A stretch of DNA of 64,000 bases. Source: Dictyobacter aurantiacus (lineage in GTDB: Bacteria; Chloroflexota; Ktedonobacteria; Ktedonobacterales; Ktedonobacteraceae). Positions 43,582-51,196 of the stretch are shown here, one piece after another (position 1 is the stretch's first letter; every line of letters begins with the position of its first letter). Where the stretch lies: positions 2,170,001-2,234,000 of the forward strand of contig NZ_BIFQ01000002.1 in the NCBI RefSeq assembly GCF_003967515.1, in the 5' to 3' direction. The position numbers were made by a program, and so were the translations under genes. The notes beneath the pieces were generated by a model that had not been told where the DNA came from, ran no database searches, and saw nothing but the letters and a program-made list of their open reading frames with translations.

Positions 43582-44639
43582 GTAATGACCTGGAAAGTCG
43601 TCTGGTGGACAGGGCCTCTCTGCATGCATATCTAACCGGGGCTTTACCTTTGATCGATGTCGATGCACCCTTACAGATCGAGCGCATCCGAGGGGGCCAT
43701 TCCAATGAAACCTTCTTTATCACCTCGGGTAATCAGCAATTTGTGTTGCGCCGGCCTCCATATGGTCCCTTGCTGCCCACGGCCCATGATGTGGGCCGCG
43801 AATACCGCGTCCTGAGTGCATTAAAGGATACGACCGTTCCAGTGCCGCGTCCGTTGCTCTATTGTGATGATGTGCAGGTGATTGGCGCCCCATTTTACCT
43901 GATGGAGCGCATCCCGGGGCTGGCGATTCGCGATAAACTGCCACCAGCCTTCGCCAGCGATGTGCAGTCGCGGGTGGGTATTGGGGAGGCCCTGATTGAT
44001 GCGCTGGCCGAACTGCATCTCGTGGATTGGCGATCCGTTGGCCTGGAGAGCTTTGGCAAGCCTCAGGGCTACCTGGGCCGCCAGTTGCGTCGCTGGAGCG
44101 GTCAGCTAGACGCCTCGCGCACCAGAGACATTCCCGATTTAGACGCGGTCACACTCTGGTTGCAGCAACATTTGCCAGAGGACTCATACGCCACGATCGT
44201 GCATGGTGATTATCGCCTGGATAATGCGTTGCTGGCTCCTGAACCACCCGCGCGCGTGCTGGCTATTGTAGATTGGGAGATGGCCACACTGGGTGATCCC
44301 CTGGCGGACGTTGGCTACCTGCTCTCGTTCTGGCGTGAAGAGAAAGACCCTCCTTTTTCGCTTGGCGACGCCTCGTGGGAGATCACAGGCCAGCCCGGCT
44401 TTTCCACCAGGGCCGCCCTGGTGCAGCGCTATATGGAACGCACGCAGCGTAAAGTTGAGCACGTTGATTTTTATGTCGCACTGGCCATCTGGAAGTTGGC
44501 CATCCTGTTGGAAGGCAGCTATAAACGCTACCTCTCCGGTACCACCGATGATCCATTTTTCCCCATCCTTGAGCGCGGCGTTCCCGCCCTGGCTGCCCGC
44601 GCCCTCTCAGTCTGCCGCGGCGAGATGAAATTCTTATAA
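43578..44639 (+). CDS. APH-type phosphotransferase (ACAD10/11 kinase-domain-like)
   Basis: 353-aa protein with a kinase-like fold of the aminoglycoside phosphotransferase family: HGDYRLDNALL (catalytic loop, Asp and Asn) and IVDWEMATLGDPLADVGYLL (metal-binding Asp). Coupled to an acyl-CoA dehydrogenase, it corresponds to the separate form of eukaryotic ACAD10/ACAD11, where kinase and dehydrogenase are fused. In those systems the kinase phosphorylates the 4-hydroxy group of a hydroxyacyl-CoA before its removal. A 4-hydroxy fatty acid role is inferred from that parallel. Antibiotic resistance is unlikely in this context. Confidence 0.88.
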   Translation: MSNDLESRLVDRASLHAYLTGALPLIDVDAPLQIERIRGGHSNETFFITSGNQQFVLRRPPYGPLLPTAHDVGREYRVLSALKDTTVPVPRPLLYCDDVQVIGAPFYLMERIPGLAIRDKLPPAFASDVQSRVGIGEALIDALAELHLVDWRSVGLESFGKPQGYLGRQLRRWSGQLDASRTRDIPDLDAVTLWLQQHLPEDSYATIVHGDYRLDNALLAPEPPARVLAIVDWEMATLGDPLADVGYLLSFWREEKDPPFSLGDASWEITGQPGFSTRAALVQRYMERTQRKVEHVDFYVALAIWKLAILLEGSYKRYLSGTTDDPFFPILERGVPALAARALSVCRGEMKFL

Positions 44640-44641
44640 CT

Positions 44642-44717
44642 GAGGACAGGCGCAATACTGTACGAGGTGGTACATGCGGTCACATGTATCACCTCGTACA
44701 GTATTGCGCCTGTCCTC
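44642..44717 (+). terminator. Long hairpin, 35-bp arms, after the kinase gene
   Basis: Arms 44642-44676 and 44683-44717 pair with a single G-T at one place, loop CGGTCA; followed by TTTAATCTTT. It begins three bases after the stop codon, so it most likely ends the operon. Confidence 0.75.
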
Positions 44718-44725
44718 TTTAATCT

Positions 44726-44755
44726 TTGACAAAGCAATAATACCAGTGATAGACT
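44726..44755 (+). promoter_or_regulatory. Promoter of possible small RNA or leader
   Basis: TTGACA at 44726-44731, 18-base spacer, TAGACT at 44750-44755 with a TGA extension before it. Confidence 0.5.
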
Positions 44756-44761
44756 TTGTTT

Positions 44762-45020
44762 AGTGCAGTCAGAAGCAACTTTGTAAGAAAGGAAAGGTAT
44801 CCGGGGACTTCTGATCCTGGATGCGGAAAGCTTACCATGAAAACAAGCAGGTGTCGTGTTATCACACTGCCTAATCAGCTTTTCGCCCAGGGCCGTATTG
44901 TGCCTTTTTTGAGGTACCTGTAAGGGAGCTTCTGAACTAAGAGGCAGGAAAAGCACAACCAGGAAATGACAGGCTGTGGGCGAGAGATCAAGAACGCTCA
45001 CAGCCTGTTTCTTTTTTTTC
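44762..45020 (+). ncRNA. Candidate small RNA or 5' leader with intrinsic terminator
   Basis: About 255 bases between a good promoter and a full intrinsic terminator, with no supported coding frame. Local stems are visible: ATCCGGGGA/TCCTGGAT, GCTT/AAGC and CAGGTGT/ACACTGCC. It does not match the consensus elements I know for 6S, SRP, RNase P, tmRNA or common riboswitches. It could be an attenuating leader of the methyltransferase gene 90 bases further on, or an independent RNA. Confidence 0.35.
44969..45020 (+). terminator. Intrinsic terminator
   Basis: ACAGGCTGTG pairs with CACAGCCTGT, followed by TTCTTTTTTTTC. Confidence 0.85.
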
Positions 45021-45028
45021 GTCAATAC

Positions 45029-45060
45029 AGGCCGTGAGTGCTCGCTCACGGCCTTTTTAT
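45029..45060 (+). terminator. Second intrinsic terminator in tandem
   Basis: AGGCCGTGAG pairs with CTCACGGCCT around a 6-base loop, followed by TTTTAT. It lies only 9 bases after the previous terminator. Confidence 0.8.
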
Positions 45061-45113
45061 GTCCTGGATAAGGCCGTCATCACTACACCATATAGAAAGA
45101 AGGAGAATATCGC

Positions 45114-45884
45114 ATGGGTGAAAAAGCTGATCAGGCCCTTTTTGATTTCCTCATTGAGGAGTACAATCATCCCTTCAATGGTTGGGATTTTTCGTATCTG
45201 AACGGGAGAATGACAAGCATCAGAACCAATCCAGCCTGGGATTACACACACATAGTAACAGCGGCAATGAAACAGGCCCATATCCTGCTTGATATGCACA
45301 CGGGTGGGGGAGAAAAACTCGCGCAGCTGCTTGCGCACCAACCTGTCCCTGAGGTGTATGCTACCGAGTTGTATGCTCCGAACATTATTGCCGCCAGGCA
45401 ACGGCTCACCCCGCTTGGCGTCACCGTTTACACGGCCCCCGATGGGCGTTTGCCTTTTTCAGATCAGACGCTTGATCTTGTTATCAACCGCCATGGGAGC
45501 TACACTCCATCGGAAGTGTTGCGCATTCTCAAGCCAGGGCAGATGTTTATCACACAGCAAGTTGGCGATCAGACCAATGCCAGGTTGCATGAGTTGCTCG
45601 GGCGTCACAAGCAAGTGGAACACCCATGGAATATCGATTACGCGGCACGACAGATGGAAGAAGCTGGCGGGCATGTTGTCGAGCGTAAAGAGGAACTCTT
45701 CATGACTCGCTTTCAAGATGTGGGTGCCATTGTCTACTACCTCAAAGCCGTTCCCTGGGAAGTGCCTGATTTTTCAATTGAGAAGTATTGGCATCAACTC
45801 GTAGACATCCATCATCTCCTCCAACAGCAAGGTTCTGTTGATATTCCCTTTCACTCGTTCTTGCTCATTGTTCAAAAATCTTAG
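45114..45884 (+). CDS. Class I SAM-dependent methyltransferase
   Basis: 256 aa. The SAM-binding motif I is ILLDMHTGGGEKL, followed by an acidic residue at the end of strand 2 (VYATELYAPN), and FSDQTLDLVINRHGSYTPSEVLRILKPGQMFITQQVG is the motif IV to V region of small-molecule methyltransferases. AGAAGGAGA precedes the ATG. The substrate is unknown. It sits behind two tandem terminators and before a modular repeat, thus as a single-gene unit. Confidence 0.88.
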   Translation: MGEKADQALFDFLIEEYNHPFNGWDFSYLNGRMTSIRTNPAWDYTHIVTAAMKQAHILLDMHTGGGEKLAQLLAHQPVPEVYATELYAPNIIAARQRLTPLGVTVYTAPDGRLPFSDQTLDLVINRHGSYTPSEVLRILKPGQMFITQQVGDQTNARLHELLGRHKQVEHPWNIDYAARQMEEAGGHVVERKEELFMTRFQDVGAIVYYLKAVPWEVPDFSIEKYWHQLVDIHHLLQQQGSVDIPFHSFLLIVQKS

Positions 45885-45898
45885 TGCTTACATGTCAG

Positions 45899-46003
45899 TT
45901 TTATATTGGTGCATCGCGTGCGCGTCCGCGCACGCGATGCACCAATATAAAAAACAGTGTGGCCGCGTAGCGGACGCGCGTATGGGGACGCTCACGTGCC
46001 CCC
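45899..46003 (-). repeat. Modular palindromic repeat, copy G (prefix-hairpin, inverted)
   Basis: The hairpin has 26-bp perfect arms at 45899-45924/45927-45952 with inner stem GGTGCATCGCGTGCGC. The prefix to its right reads TGGCCGCGTAGCGGACGCGC then ATGGGGACGCTCAC; one base change removes the GCGGCCGC octamer. No suffix is seen. Confidence 0.88.
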
Positions 46004-46107
46004 CAGGATGACGAGAATAAGACACACACTTTTTGCTTCTGGTGTTGTATACAGTAGTGCTCCGTCTATCGTATTGATGGGTAATAGGGAGACAAAAGGA
46101 GAGTACT

Positions 46108-47022
46108 ATGGCTGGTGTGCAATTTGGCTGGTCTATGCCCGTCGGGAACGGTGACATTGATCGTAGCGCCTATCTGAGGGCGAATGAGAAGGGACTGGAG
46201 ATTATCGCAGGCTCCTTTGATTCAGCCTGGTTTTCTGATCATCTCCAGTTTGGTTCGCAGGACTTTCTGGAAGGCTGGACGGCCCTGACCTATTTGATGG
46301 CCAGGAGACCCGAGTTGAAATTTGGCCATATCGTGCTTTGCCAGCTATTCCGCAATCCCGCTGTACTGGCCAAGATGGCCGCGACATTGCAGTACATGAG
46401 CAAAGGGCGTTTTATCTTTGGTATTGGCGCGGGCTGGAACGAAGAGGAATGCCAGGCCTATAATCTCGATTTTCCTTCCGCTGGTGAGCGTGTTGAAGCG
46501 CTGGAAGAGACGTTATTGATTACGAGGGCGCTCTGGCAGCAGGATAATGTGTCGTTTGAGGGCAAGCATCACCGGCTCAAAAATGCCTACTGCCGCCCCA
46601 AACCCGATCCTATCCCACCTGTTATGGTAGCTGGCTTCCAGCCAAAAATGCTGCGCCTGACCGCTCGTTACGCTGACTGGTGGAATATTATGGGGGCTGA
46701 TATAGACGCGGCAAGAAGACAGATTGCCATGTGTGAACAGGCCTGTGCCGAGGTTGGTCGTAACCCTGCAACCCTGCGGCGTACGCTGCAGGCGAACTGC
46801 CTCTGTGCTCCCAGGGAATCTATCGTGCATGAACTGGCCTCTGGCAAAGTACAGAATTCCTCACACACCTTTGTGGGAACACCCAGGCAGATTATCGATC
46901 AGATGCGTCCATTTATTGATCTGGGCATCGATTATTTTATGCTTTCGTGCGAGGGATTTCCTAATTTGATCACGCTACAGACATTGGTGAATGACGTTGT
47001 TCCACTGCTCAGCCATTCATGA
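46108..47022 (+). CDS. LLM class flavin/F420-dependent oxidoreductase
   Basis: 304-aa luciferase-like monooxygenase-fold protein: DSAWFSDHLQFG, FGHIVLCQLFRNPAVLAKMAATL, and GRFIFGIGAGWNEEECQAYN are the family signatures around the cofactor. With an F420-dependent glucose-6-phosphate dehydrogenase in the window, F420 is the likely cofactor, although FMN cannot be excluded. AAAGGAGAG precedes the ATG. The substrate is unknown. Confidence 0.88.
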   Translation: MAGVQFGWSMPVGNGDIDRSAYLRANEKGLEIIAGSFDSAWFSDHLQFGSQDFLEGWTALTYLMARRPELKFGHIVLCQLFRNPAVLAKMAATLQYMSKGRFIFGIGAGWNEEECQAYNLDFPSAGERVEALEETLLITRALWQQDNVSFEGKHHRLKNAYCRPKPDPIPPVMVAGFQPKMLRLTARYADWWNIMGADIDAARRQIAMCEQACAEVGRNPATLRRTLQANCLCAPRESIVHELASGKVQNSSHTFVGTPRQIIDQMRPFIDLGIDYFMLSCEGFPNLITLQTLVNDVVPLLSHS

Positions 47023-47030
47023 CCGCTGCA

Positions 47031-47620
47031 TTACCGACCTTCACCATGTTCAACGATGTTTTTTGCATCCTCAGCATTTACGGTGATATCGTGGTAGGTA
47101 TATACGCTGATTGCAAACTCGTAGAGGGCCTGGCTACAGCGTGCATGCATCGTTCGGGCGGCCTCGCTCTGATCATCAGGAAAAAAGTCGCGCTGTTGTA
47201 AGCGCGTCAGCCTGTTACTCAGTTTCTGGAGCGAGCGTTCAATTTCTTCCAGTACATCAAAGCTCCAGTTATCGTTCAGGACCTGCTGCTCCACGGCTGT
47301 CAGGAATTCCTGGCAGGAGCGCATGAATGTAGCGTACTCGCTATGCTGAATGCTTTGAAACTGTGCGATCAACGATTGCTGCATCTCGTCACTCCCAACC
47401 TGGGAGCGAAAAAAAAGGCCGCTCCCCCCTGCTCCTTGAGATCAGCCAGCATATTAGTGATCACTTTTTCATGCTCAGCACTATAGGGAAGAAGCCAGAG
47501 ATTGGTCTGAGCTTGCAGGGCGCCGATTCCTTGTAGCCGTCGTCCAAGCATCACGCGTAGCTTGCTGGAAGCGACCGATATCTGCGGCATAAACAAGAGC
47601 CAGTTTCCTACGCCGTCCAT
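47031..47620 (-). pseudogene. ChrB N-terminal-domain-like gene split by a frameshift
   Basis: Two overlapping minus-strand frames encode two halves of one domain. The first (47620-47369) begins MDGVGNWLLFMPQISVASSKLRVMLGRRLQ, a PaaX/ChrB-like winged-helix half. The second (up to 47031) reads LIAQFQSIQHSEYATFMRSCQEFL and ends its core with LTRLQQRDFFPDD, the usual second half. A run of eight T on the coding strand at about 47408-47415 lies where the frames would have to join; one extra T restores a single frame giving FFRSQVGSDEMQQSLIAQF. The cause may be a real mutation, programmed -1 slippage, or a sequencing error. GAAAGG supports the start at 47620. ChrB proteins regulate chromate resistance; no chrA is present. 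Confidence 0.65.
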
Positions 47621-47831
47621 GCTTGCCTTTCTTTCATATACTCGTTGCCAAAGTATGGTGTGTAGATCCATCATTTGAGATTATATCACTCTAGCTCCAC
47701 TGTAGAGGTATGCTTGACTGGATTGACGCAATGATAATGCGGTCATCCACTCTCTTTGTCACATCACGAATTGATCGACCACCAGTAATGAAATCTCAAC
47801 TATCAGGTTGAGGAAACATAACCTCGTTTTA

Positions 47832-47861
47832 TTGCGTATTTCTATATTTGCACGCTATAAT
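47832..47861 (+). promoter_or_regulatory. Promoter of the phosphoesterase gene
   Basis: TTGCGT at 47832-47837, 18-base spacer, TATAAT at 47856-47861, about 100 bases before the start. Confidence 0.5.
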
Positions 47862-47962
47862 TACTTTGCAACGTTTCCTCGTCAAGAAGTGTTTTCAACG
47901 TATTCTGTGCGCGAGGAGAAAAGAGCGGTTGGAGGTATTTTTTAAGTGAAGGGGTGGGGTAC

Positions 47963-48829
47963 ATGCTAATCAATAGGCACACAAGAGCACCTTCGTCGTG
48001 GCAGATGGTTTCCCCTGTGCATGAGTTGGGTGTGCCAACTGGTCAGGGCCTGCGCCGTAAAATATATGAGACACGCGTTCTGGTTGCCAGCGATGCTCAT
48101 CTTCCTTATCTTGATCCTTCTTTGTTATCCATGCTGCGCACAACAATTCGCGAGTTTAGTATTCAGTGCGTGTTATGGCTTGGTGATTTCTTTGATTGCC
48201 ATAAATATAATCACCTGGTGCCCGTTGATCAACGTCTGATATGGAAACAAGAAAAGCAGATGATTGTTGATCTGCTTATGCTCATTAATGAAGACCTTGA
48301 GCGGGTCGGTGGTTATCAGATGATCAGTCGTGGCTATCACGACCATTTATGGTTGAATCGCCATACGGGGACCGAAGATATGCGTAGCCTGGTGCGCAAT
48401 CTTGATCCAACGGTGGCGACCTTGATGCAGCAAGGGCGCATCAGCATTTCAGATTCAGCGACGCTTGAGGGCATTCCTGATGTACGGGGTGAGATGACCT
48501 GGGTCTTCACCCATTCCTTGCATTATGTGTCTACCCTTTTCCAGACTCCTCGCGAGTTTGCGAAACGTGAGCAAAAACATTGTATCGCGGCGCATGCACA
48601 TTATTTTGATGTTGTCCGCGATGAGGAACAGGCCTTCTGGATCGTGGAGGCTGGTGGTATCTTTCGTGATAAGCTTAGCAGGATGGATACACACACTGAG
48701 ACGACCTGGCGTCGCAAGCAGAGTAGTTTCTGGGTGATTATGGAAGGCTCACAACCGCTGGGTTTTTGCAGCGGTTGTGAGCCTTCCATGGTGACGAGTC
48801 CTTGCTCATGTGTACGTTCTATGCCGTAG
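47963..48829 (+). CDS. Metallophosphoesterase-like protein
   Basis: 288 aa from the ATG at 47963 (AAGGGG upstream). Calcineurin-like metal motifs appear in order: VASDAHLP (DxH, residues 44 and 46), WLGDFFD (GD, Asp75), SRGYHDH in place of the usual GNHD/E, THSLHY and AAHAHYF (usually GHxH). The Tyr at the Asn position of GNHD and the Ala before HAH make the active site atypical, so activity is uncertain. The last 30 codons run through a 21-bp perfect hairpin and read GSQPLGFCSGCEPSMVTSP, unlike the rest, so the native C-terminus may have been changed by that element. Confidence 0.7.
   Translation: MLINRHTRAPSSWQMVSPVHELGVPTGQGLRRKIYETRVLVASDAHLPYLDPSLLSMLRTTIREFSIQCVLWLGDFFDCHKYNHLVPVDQRLIWKQEKQMIVDLLMLINEDLERVGGYQMISRGYHDHLWLNRHTGTEDMRSLVRNLDPTVATLMQQGRISISDSATLEGIPDVRGEMTWVFTHSLHYVSTLFQTPREFAKREQKHCIAAHAHYFDVVRDEEQAFWIVEAGGIFRDKLSRMDTHTETTWRRKQSSFWVIMEGSQPLGFCSGCEPSMVTSPCSCVRSMP
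48740..48789. repeat. Perfect hairpin, 21-bp arms, inside a 3' coding end
   Basis: Arms 48740-48760 and 48769-48789 (inner part CACAACCGCTG/CAGCGGTTGTG) around a GGTTTTTG loop. It lies within the reading frame of the phosphoesterase, 40 bases before its stop, and between this gene and the convergent amidohydrolase. Confidence 0.8.
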
Positions 48830-48843
48830 ACCCGGACTACGAG

Positions 48844-50226
48844 CTAGCGTATCGGCCATTTCGGTTTGATGTCGATCCCGGCTCGTTGATATACCTGGTA
48901 GGCGTGTTTGTTGGCCTGCGCGATCACCTCATGCTCATCCATTGTCATGAGGTGGCCACCCTGAACCACGATCTTCCCGTCTACCAGTACGGTGTCGACT
49001 TCTCCGCCAGTGGCAGCGTAGACCAGGGTAGAAACAGGATTGGGTGAGGGCGTGGTATGTAGACGGTGCAGATCCAGTATGGCCAGGTCCGCTTTTTTCC
49101 CTGTTTCCAGGGAACCTATCTCATGTTCCAGGCCAAGTGCTCTGGCACCATTGATAGTCGCCATCTCCAGGACGGTTTCAGCCGGTATCGTGAGAGGATT
49201 AATGCTGACCGCTTTGTGAATAACTGCCGCGAGTTTCATTTCGCGGATCATATCATAATCATTATTGCTCGGGCCACCATCGCAGCCAAGAGCGACGTTG
49301 ACGCCCTGCTCCAGGAGTTGGGGCACTTTGCAGACGCCCGAGGCCAGTTTGCTATTAGAGGAGGGGTTATGGGAGACGTGAGTACCAGTTTCCGCCAGCC
49401 TGGCGATATCCGCATCATTCAACCAGACCATATGGACCAGGACCGACCTTGGTCCCAGCAGACCGACGCTCTCGGCGTAGAGCACTGGCGAGAGGCCGAA
49501 TTTTTCTTGCAGGTAGATTTTATCGGCCTCAACCTCTGCCAGGTGCATGGTAATCCCCATATTTTTTTGCCGAGCCAGTTCGCTCATTTCGCGATACAGA
49601 TCCGAGGTGACGCCCCCGGGAGTACGTGGACCGAACCAGACATGGATACGCCCATTGGCGGCTCCCTGCCATTTGCTGTGCATGTCCAGGACGCCCAGCA
49701 GGCTAGTCTCTCGGCTTTCACGCATGCCGGGATGCATCGAGTTGTCCTGTGTCGCATAGGTTCCGATATCCATGACAATGCCTGCCAGGCAGGCCCGAAT
49801 GCCACTTTCCTGGACGGCCCGGGCGATGCCATCAAAGCCATACCGGTGCGCTAGCATCGATTCCAGGAAGGTGGTTGTGCCCGATTTCAGCATCTCGGCG
49901 ATGCAGAGGCGAGCGCTGACGTAGCCATCTTCCTGGCTGTAGTTGCCCTGCAGCACCCAGACGCGCTCGCATAACCACTGCAGTAGTTCCATGTCATCAG
50001 CGCAGCCCCTGATCATCGCCTGTGCCAGGTGTACATGGGTATCAATCAATCCGGGAATGACCAGCTTATCGCTTGCGTCCAGTTGCTCTTCATCCGGATA
50101 GCGTTCCTGCAGGACTGGTGTTTTATCGATGGCGATAATGCGGTCCTGCTGGATAGCAATCGCGCCATCTGTGATAATTTCGCGGCTGGCGTTCATGGTC
50201 AAAATGGTGGCATGTGTAATGAGCAT
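48844..50226 (-). CDS. Amidohydrolase (TrzA/AtzA-like aminohydrolase or deaminase)
   Basis: 460-aa metal-dependent hydrolase of the deaminase subfamily that also contains guanine, S-adenosylhomocysteine and triazine deaminases. Metal ligands: DTHVHLAQ (two His), ITMHLAEVEAD (His, then Glu), HMVWLND (His) and GCDGGPSNNDYD (Asp). It is divergent from the purine-degradation operon across a 375-base promoter region, so deamination of guanine or a related aminopurine feeding the pathway is a reasonable inference, not proven. It shows no close match to classical guanine deaminase motifs that I can name. Confidence 0.85.
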   Translation of the reverse strand: MLITHATILTMNASREIITDGAIAIQQDRIIAIDKTPVLQERYPDEEQLDASDKLVIPGLIDTHVHLAQAMIRGCADDMELLQWLCERVWVLQGNYSQEDGYVSARLCIAEMLKSGTTTFLESMLAHRYGFDGIARAVQESGIRACLAGIVMDIGTYATQDNSMHPGMRESRETSLLGVLDMHSKWQGAANGRIHVWFGPRTPGGVTSDLYREMSELARQKNMGITMHLAEVEADKIYLQEKFGLSPVLYAESVGLLGPRSVLVHMVWLNDADIARLAETGTHVSHNPSSNSKLASGVCKVPQLLEQGVNVALGCDGGPSNNDYDMIREMKLAAVIHKAVSINPLTIPAETVLEMATINGARALGLEHEIGSLETGKKADLAILDLHRLHTTPSPNPVSTLVYAATGGEVDTVLVDGKIVVQGGHLMTMDEHEVIAQANKHAYQVYQRAGIDIKPKWPIR

Positions 50227-50361
50227 CGTCTGTCTACTCCTGCTGTACTAAAATACACCGAACGGCCGAGAGAGAGACTCTTCAGAAGATATACATGTAT
50301 TCTAACATAAAATGCTCATCGAATACCAGATGCAAAAAATAGATATGTGTATATTATACAC

Positions 50362-50390
50362 TTGACGCACCTATACTGGCTGTATATACT
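50362..50390 (+). promoter_or_regulatory. Possible distal promoter of the purine operon
   Basis: TTGACG at 50362-50367, 17-base spacer, TATACT at 50385-50390. The surrounding A/T-rich near-palindromes (GTGTATATTATACAC at 50348-50362) may be regulator sites in the divergent region. Confidence 0.45.
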
Positions 50391-50503
50391 ATACATATTG
50401 GTGAATGCTGTCCGCCTATCCAAAACCAGCTTACTTCTCTGCCTGGCCGCTATCGGTTGGCAGGTGGTATGTTATGAAATAAACAATCCTTTTATTGGAA
50501 GGG

Positions 50504-50532
50504 TTGACACCGCTGCTTTTCCAGCTTATAGA
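50504..50532 (+). promoter_or_regulatory. Main promoter of the purine operon
   Basis: TTGACA at 50504-50509, 17-base spacer, TATAGA at 50527-50532 (or TAGAAT at 50529-50534), about 65 bases before the first gene. Confidence 0.6.
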
Positions 50533-50602
50533 ATGCCTTTAGAAATTTTTACCGTCGATGGCGCACGCCTCTATCTTTCTTTCTTTTTAAGAAGGGACAC
50601 AC

Positions 50603-51127
50603 ATGACGACGGGATCTACATATACGCTACAAGAGATTAATGCTCTCAGTCATGACGATTTTGTGCAGGCGTTGAGCCCTCTCTTTGAAGGACCTCCCTG
50701 GATTGTTGCTGAGACCTGGTCTTCCCGGCCATTTCGTTCATTGGATTACTTGCATGCTTCCTTATGCGCTGTGATGTACGCCGCCCCGCTTGAGCAGCAA
50801 GTTGCTCTGATTCGCTCCCATCCTGACCTGGTCGGACGGGCCGCCCTTGCCGGAACGCTTTCTCCTTCCTCCACCCACGAGCAGTCTGCCGCTGGCCTGG
50901 ATCGGCTGAGCGATGAAGAGATCGCGGCATTTTCCCGTTATAATCAGGCATATCGTGAACGTTTCGGTTTCCCTTTTGTCATTTGCGCGCGTGAAAACAA
51001 AAAAGAAAGCATTCTGGCAGGTTTTGAGCAACGACTCCATAATTCACCTGGGCAGGAGATTATGCTCGCTCTGGGTGAAGTGGCTAAAATATGTCTTTTA
51101 CGTCTGCGCGATTTGATCCGGTCATAG
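50603..51127 (+). CDS. uraD: OHCU decarboxylase
   Basis: 174-aa 2-oxo-4-hydroxy-4-carboxy-5-ureidoimidazoline decarboxylase, third step from urate to S-allantoin. Family residues are present: the HPDLVGRAAL motif with the catalytic His, EQSAAGLDRLSD, and FGFPFVICARENKK near the C-terminus. AAGAAGGG precedes the ATG. First gene of the plus-strand purine operon, 70 bases before uricase. Confidence 0.93.
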   Translation: MTTGSTYTLQEINALSHDDFVQALSPLFEGPPWIVAETWSSRPFRSLDYLHASLCAVMYAAPLEQQVALIRSHPDLVGRAALAGTLSPSSTHEQSAAGLDRLSDEEIAAFSRYNQAYRERFGFPFVICARENKKESILAGFEQRLHNSPGQEIMLALGEVAKICLLRLRDLIRS

Positions 51128-51196
51128 GATTTTCTATATGCTTCGCGACGGCTACCGTCAGATAGTTCGCACAGGCTAGATAAAGGGTAGGGCTTC

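Noticed and set aside
43578..44639. Aminoglycoside resistance gene
   Set aside because: The fold is that of APH kinases, but coupling with an acyl-CoA dehydrogenase points to the ACAD10/11-type metabolic kinase.
44762..45020. Known small RNA (RNase P, 6S, SRP, tmRNA) or T-box leader
   Set aside because: None of the conserved sequence blocks of these RNAs could be found, so it is left as an unassigned candidate.
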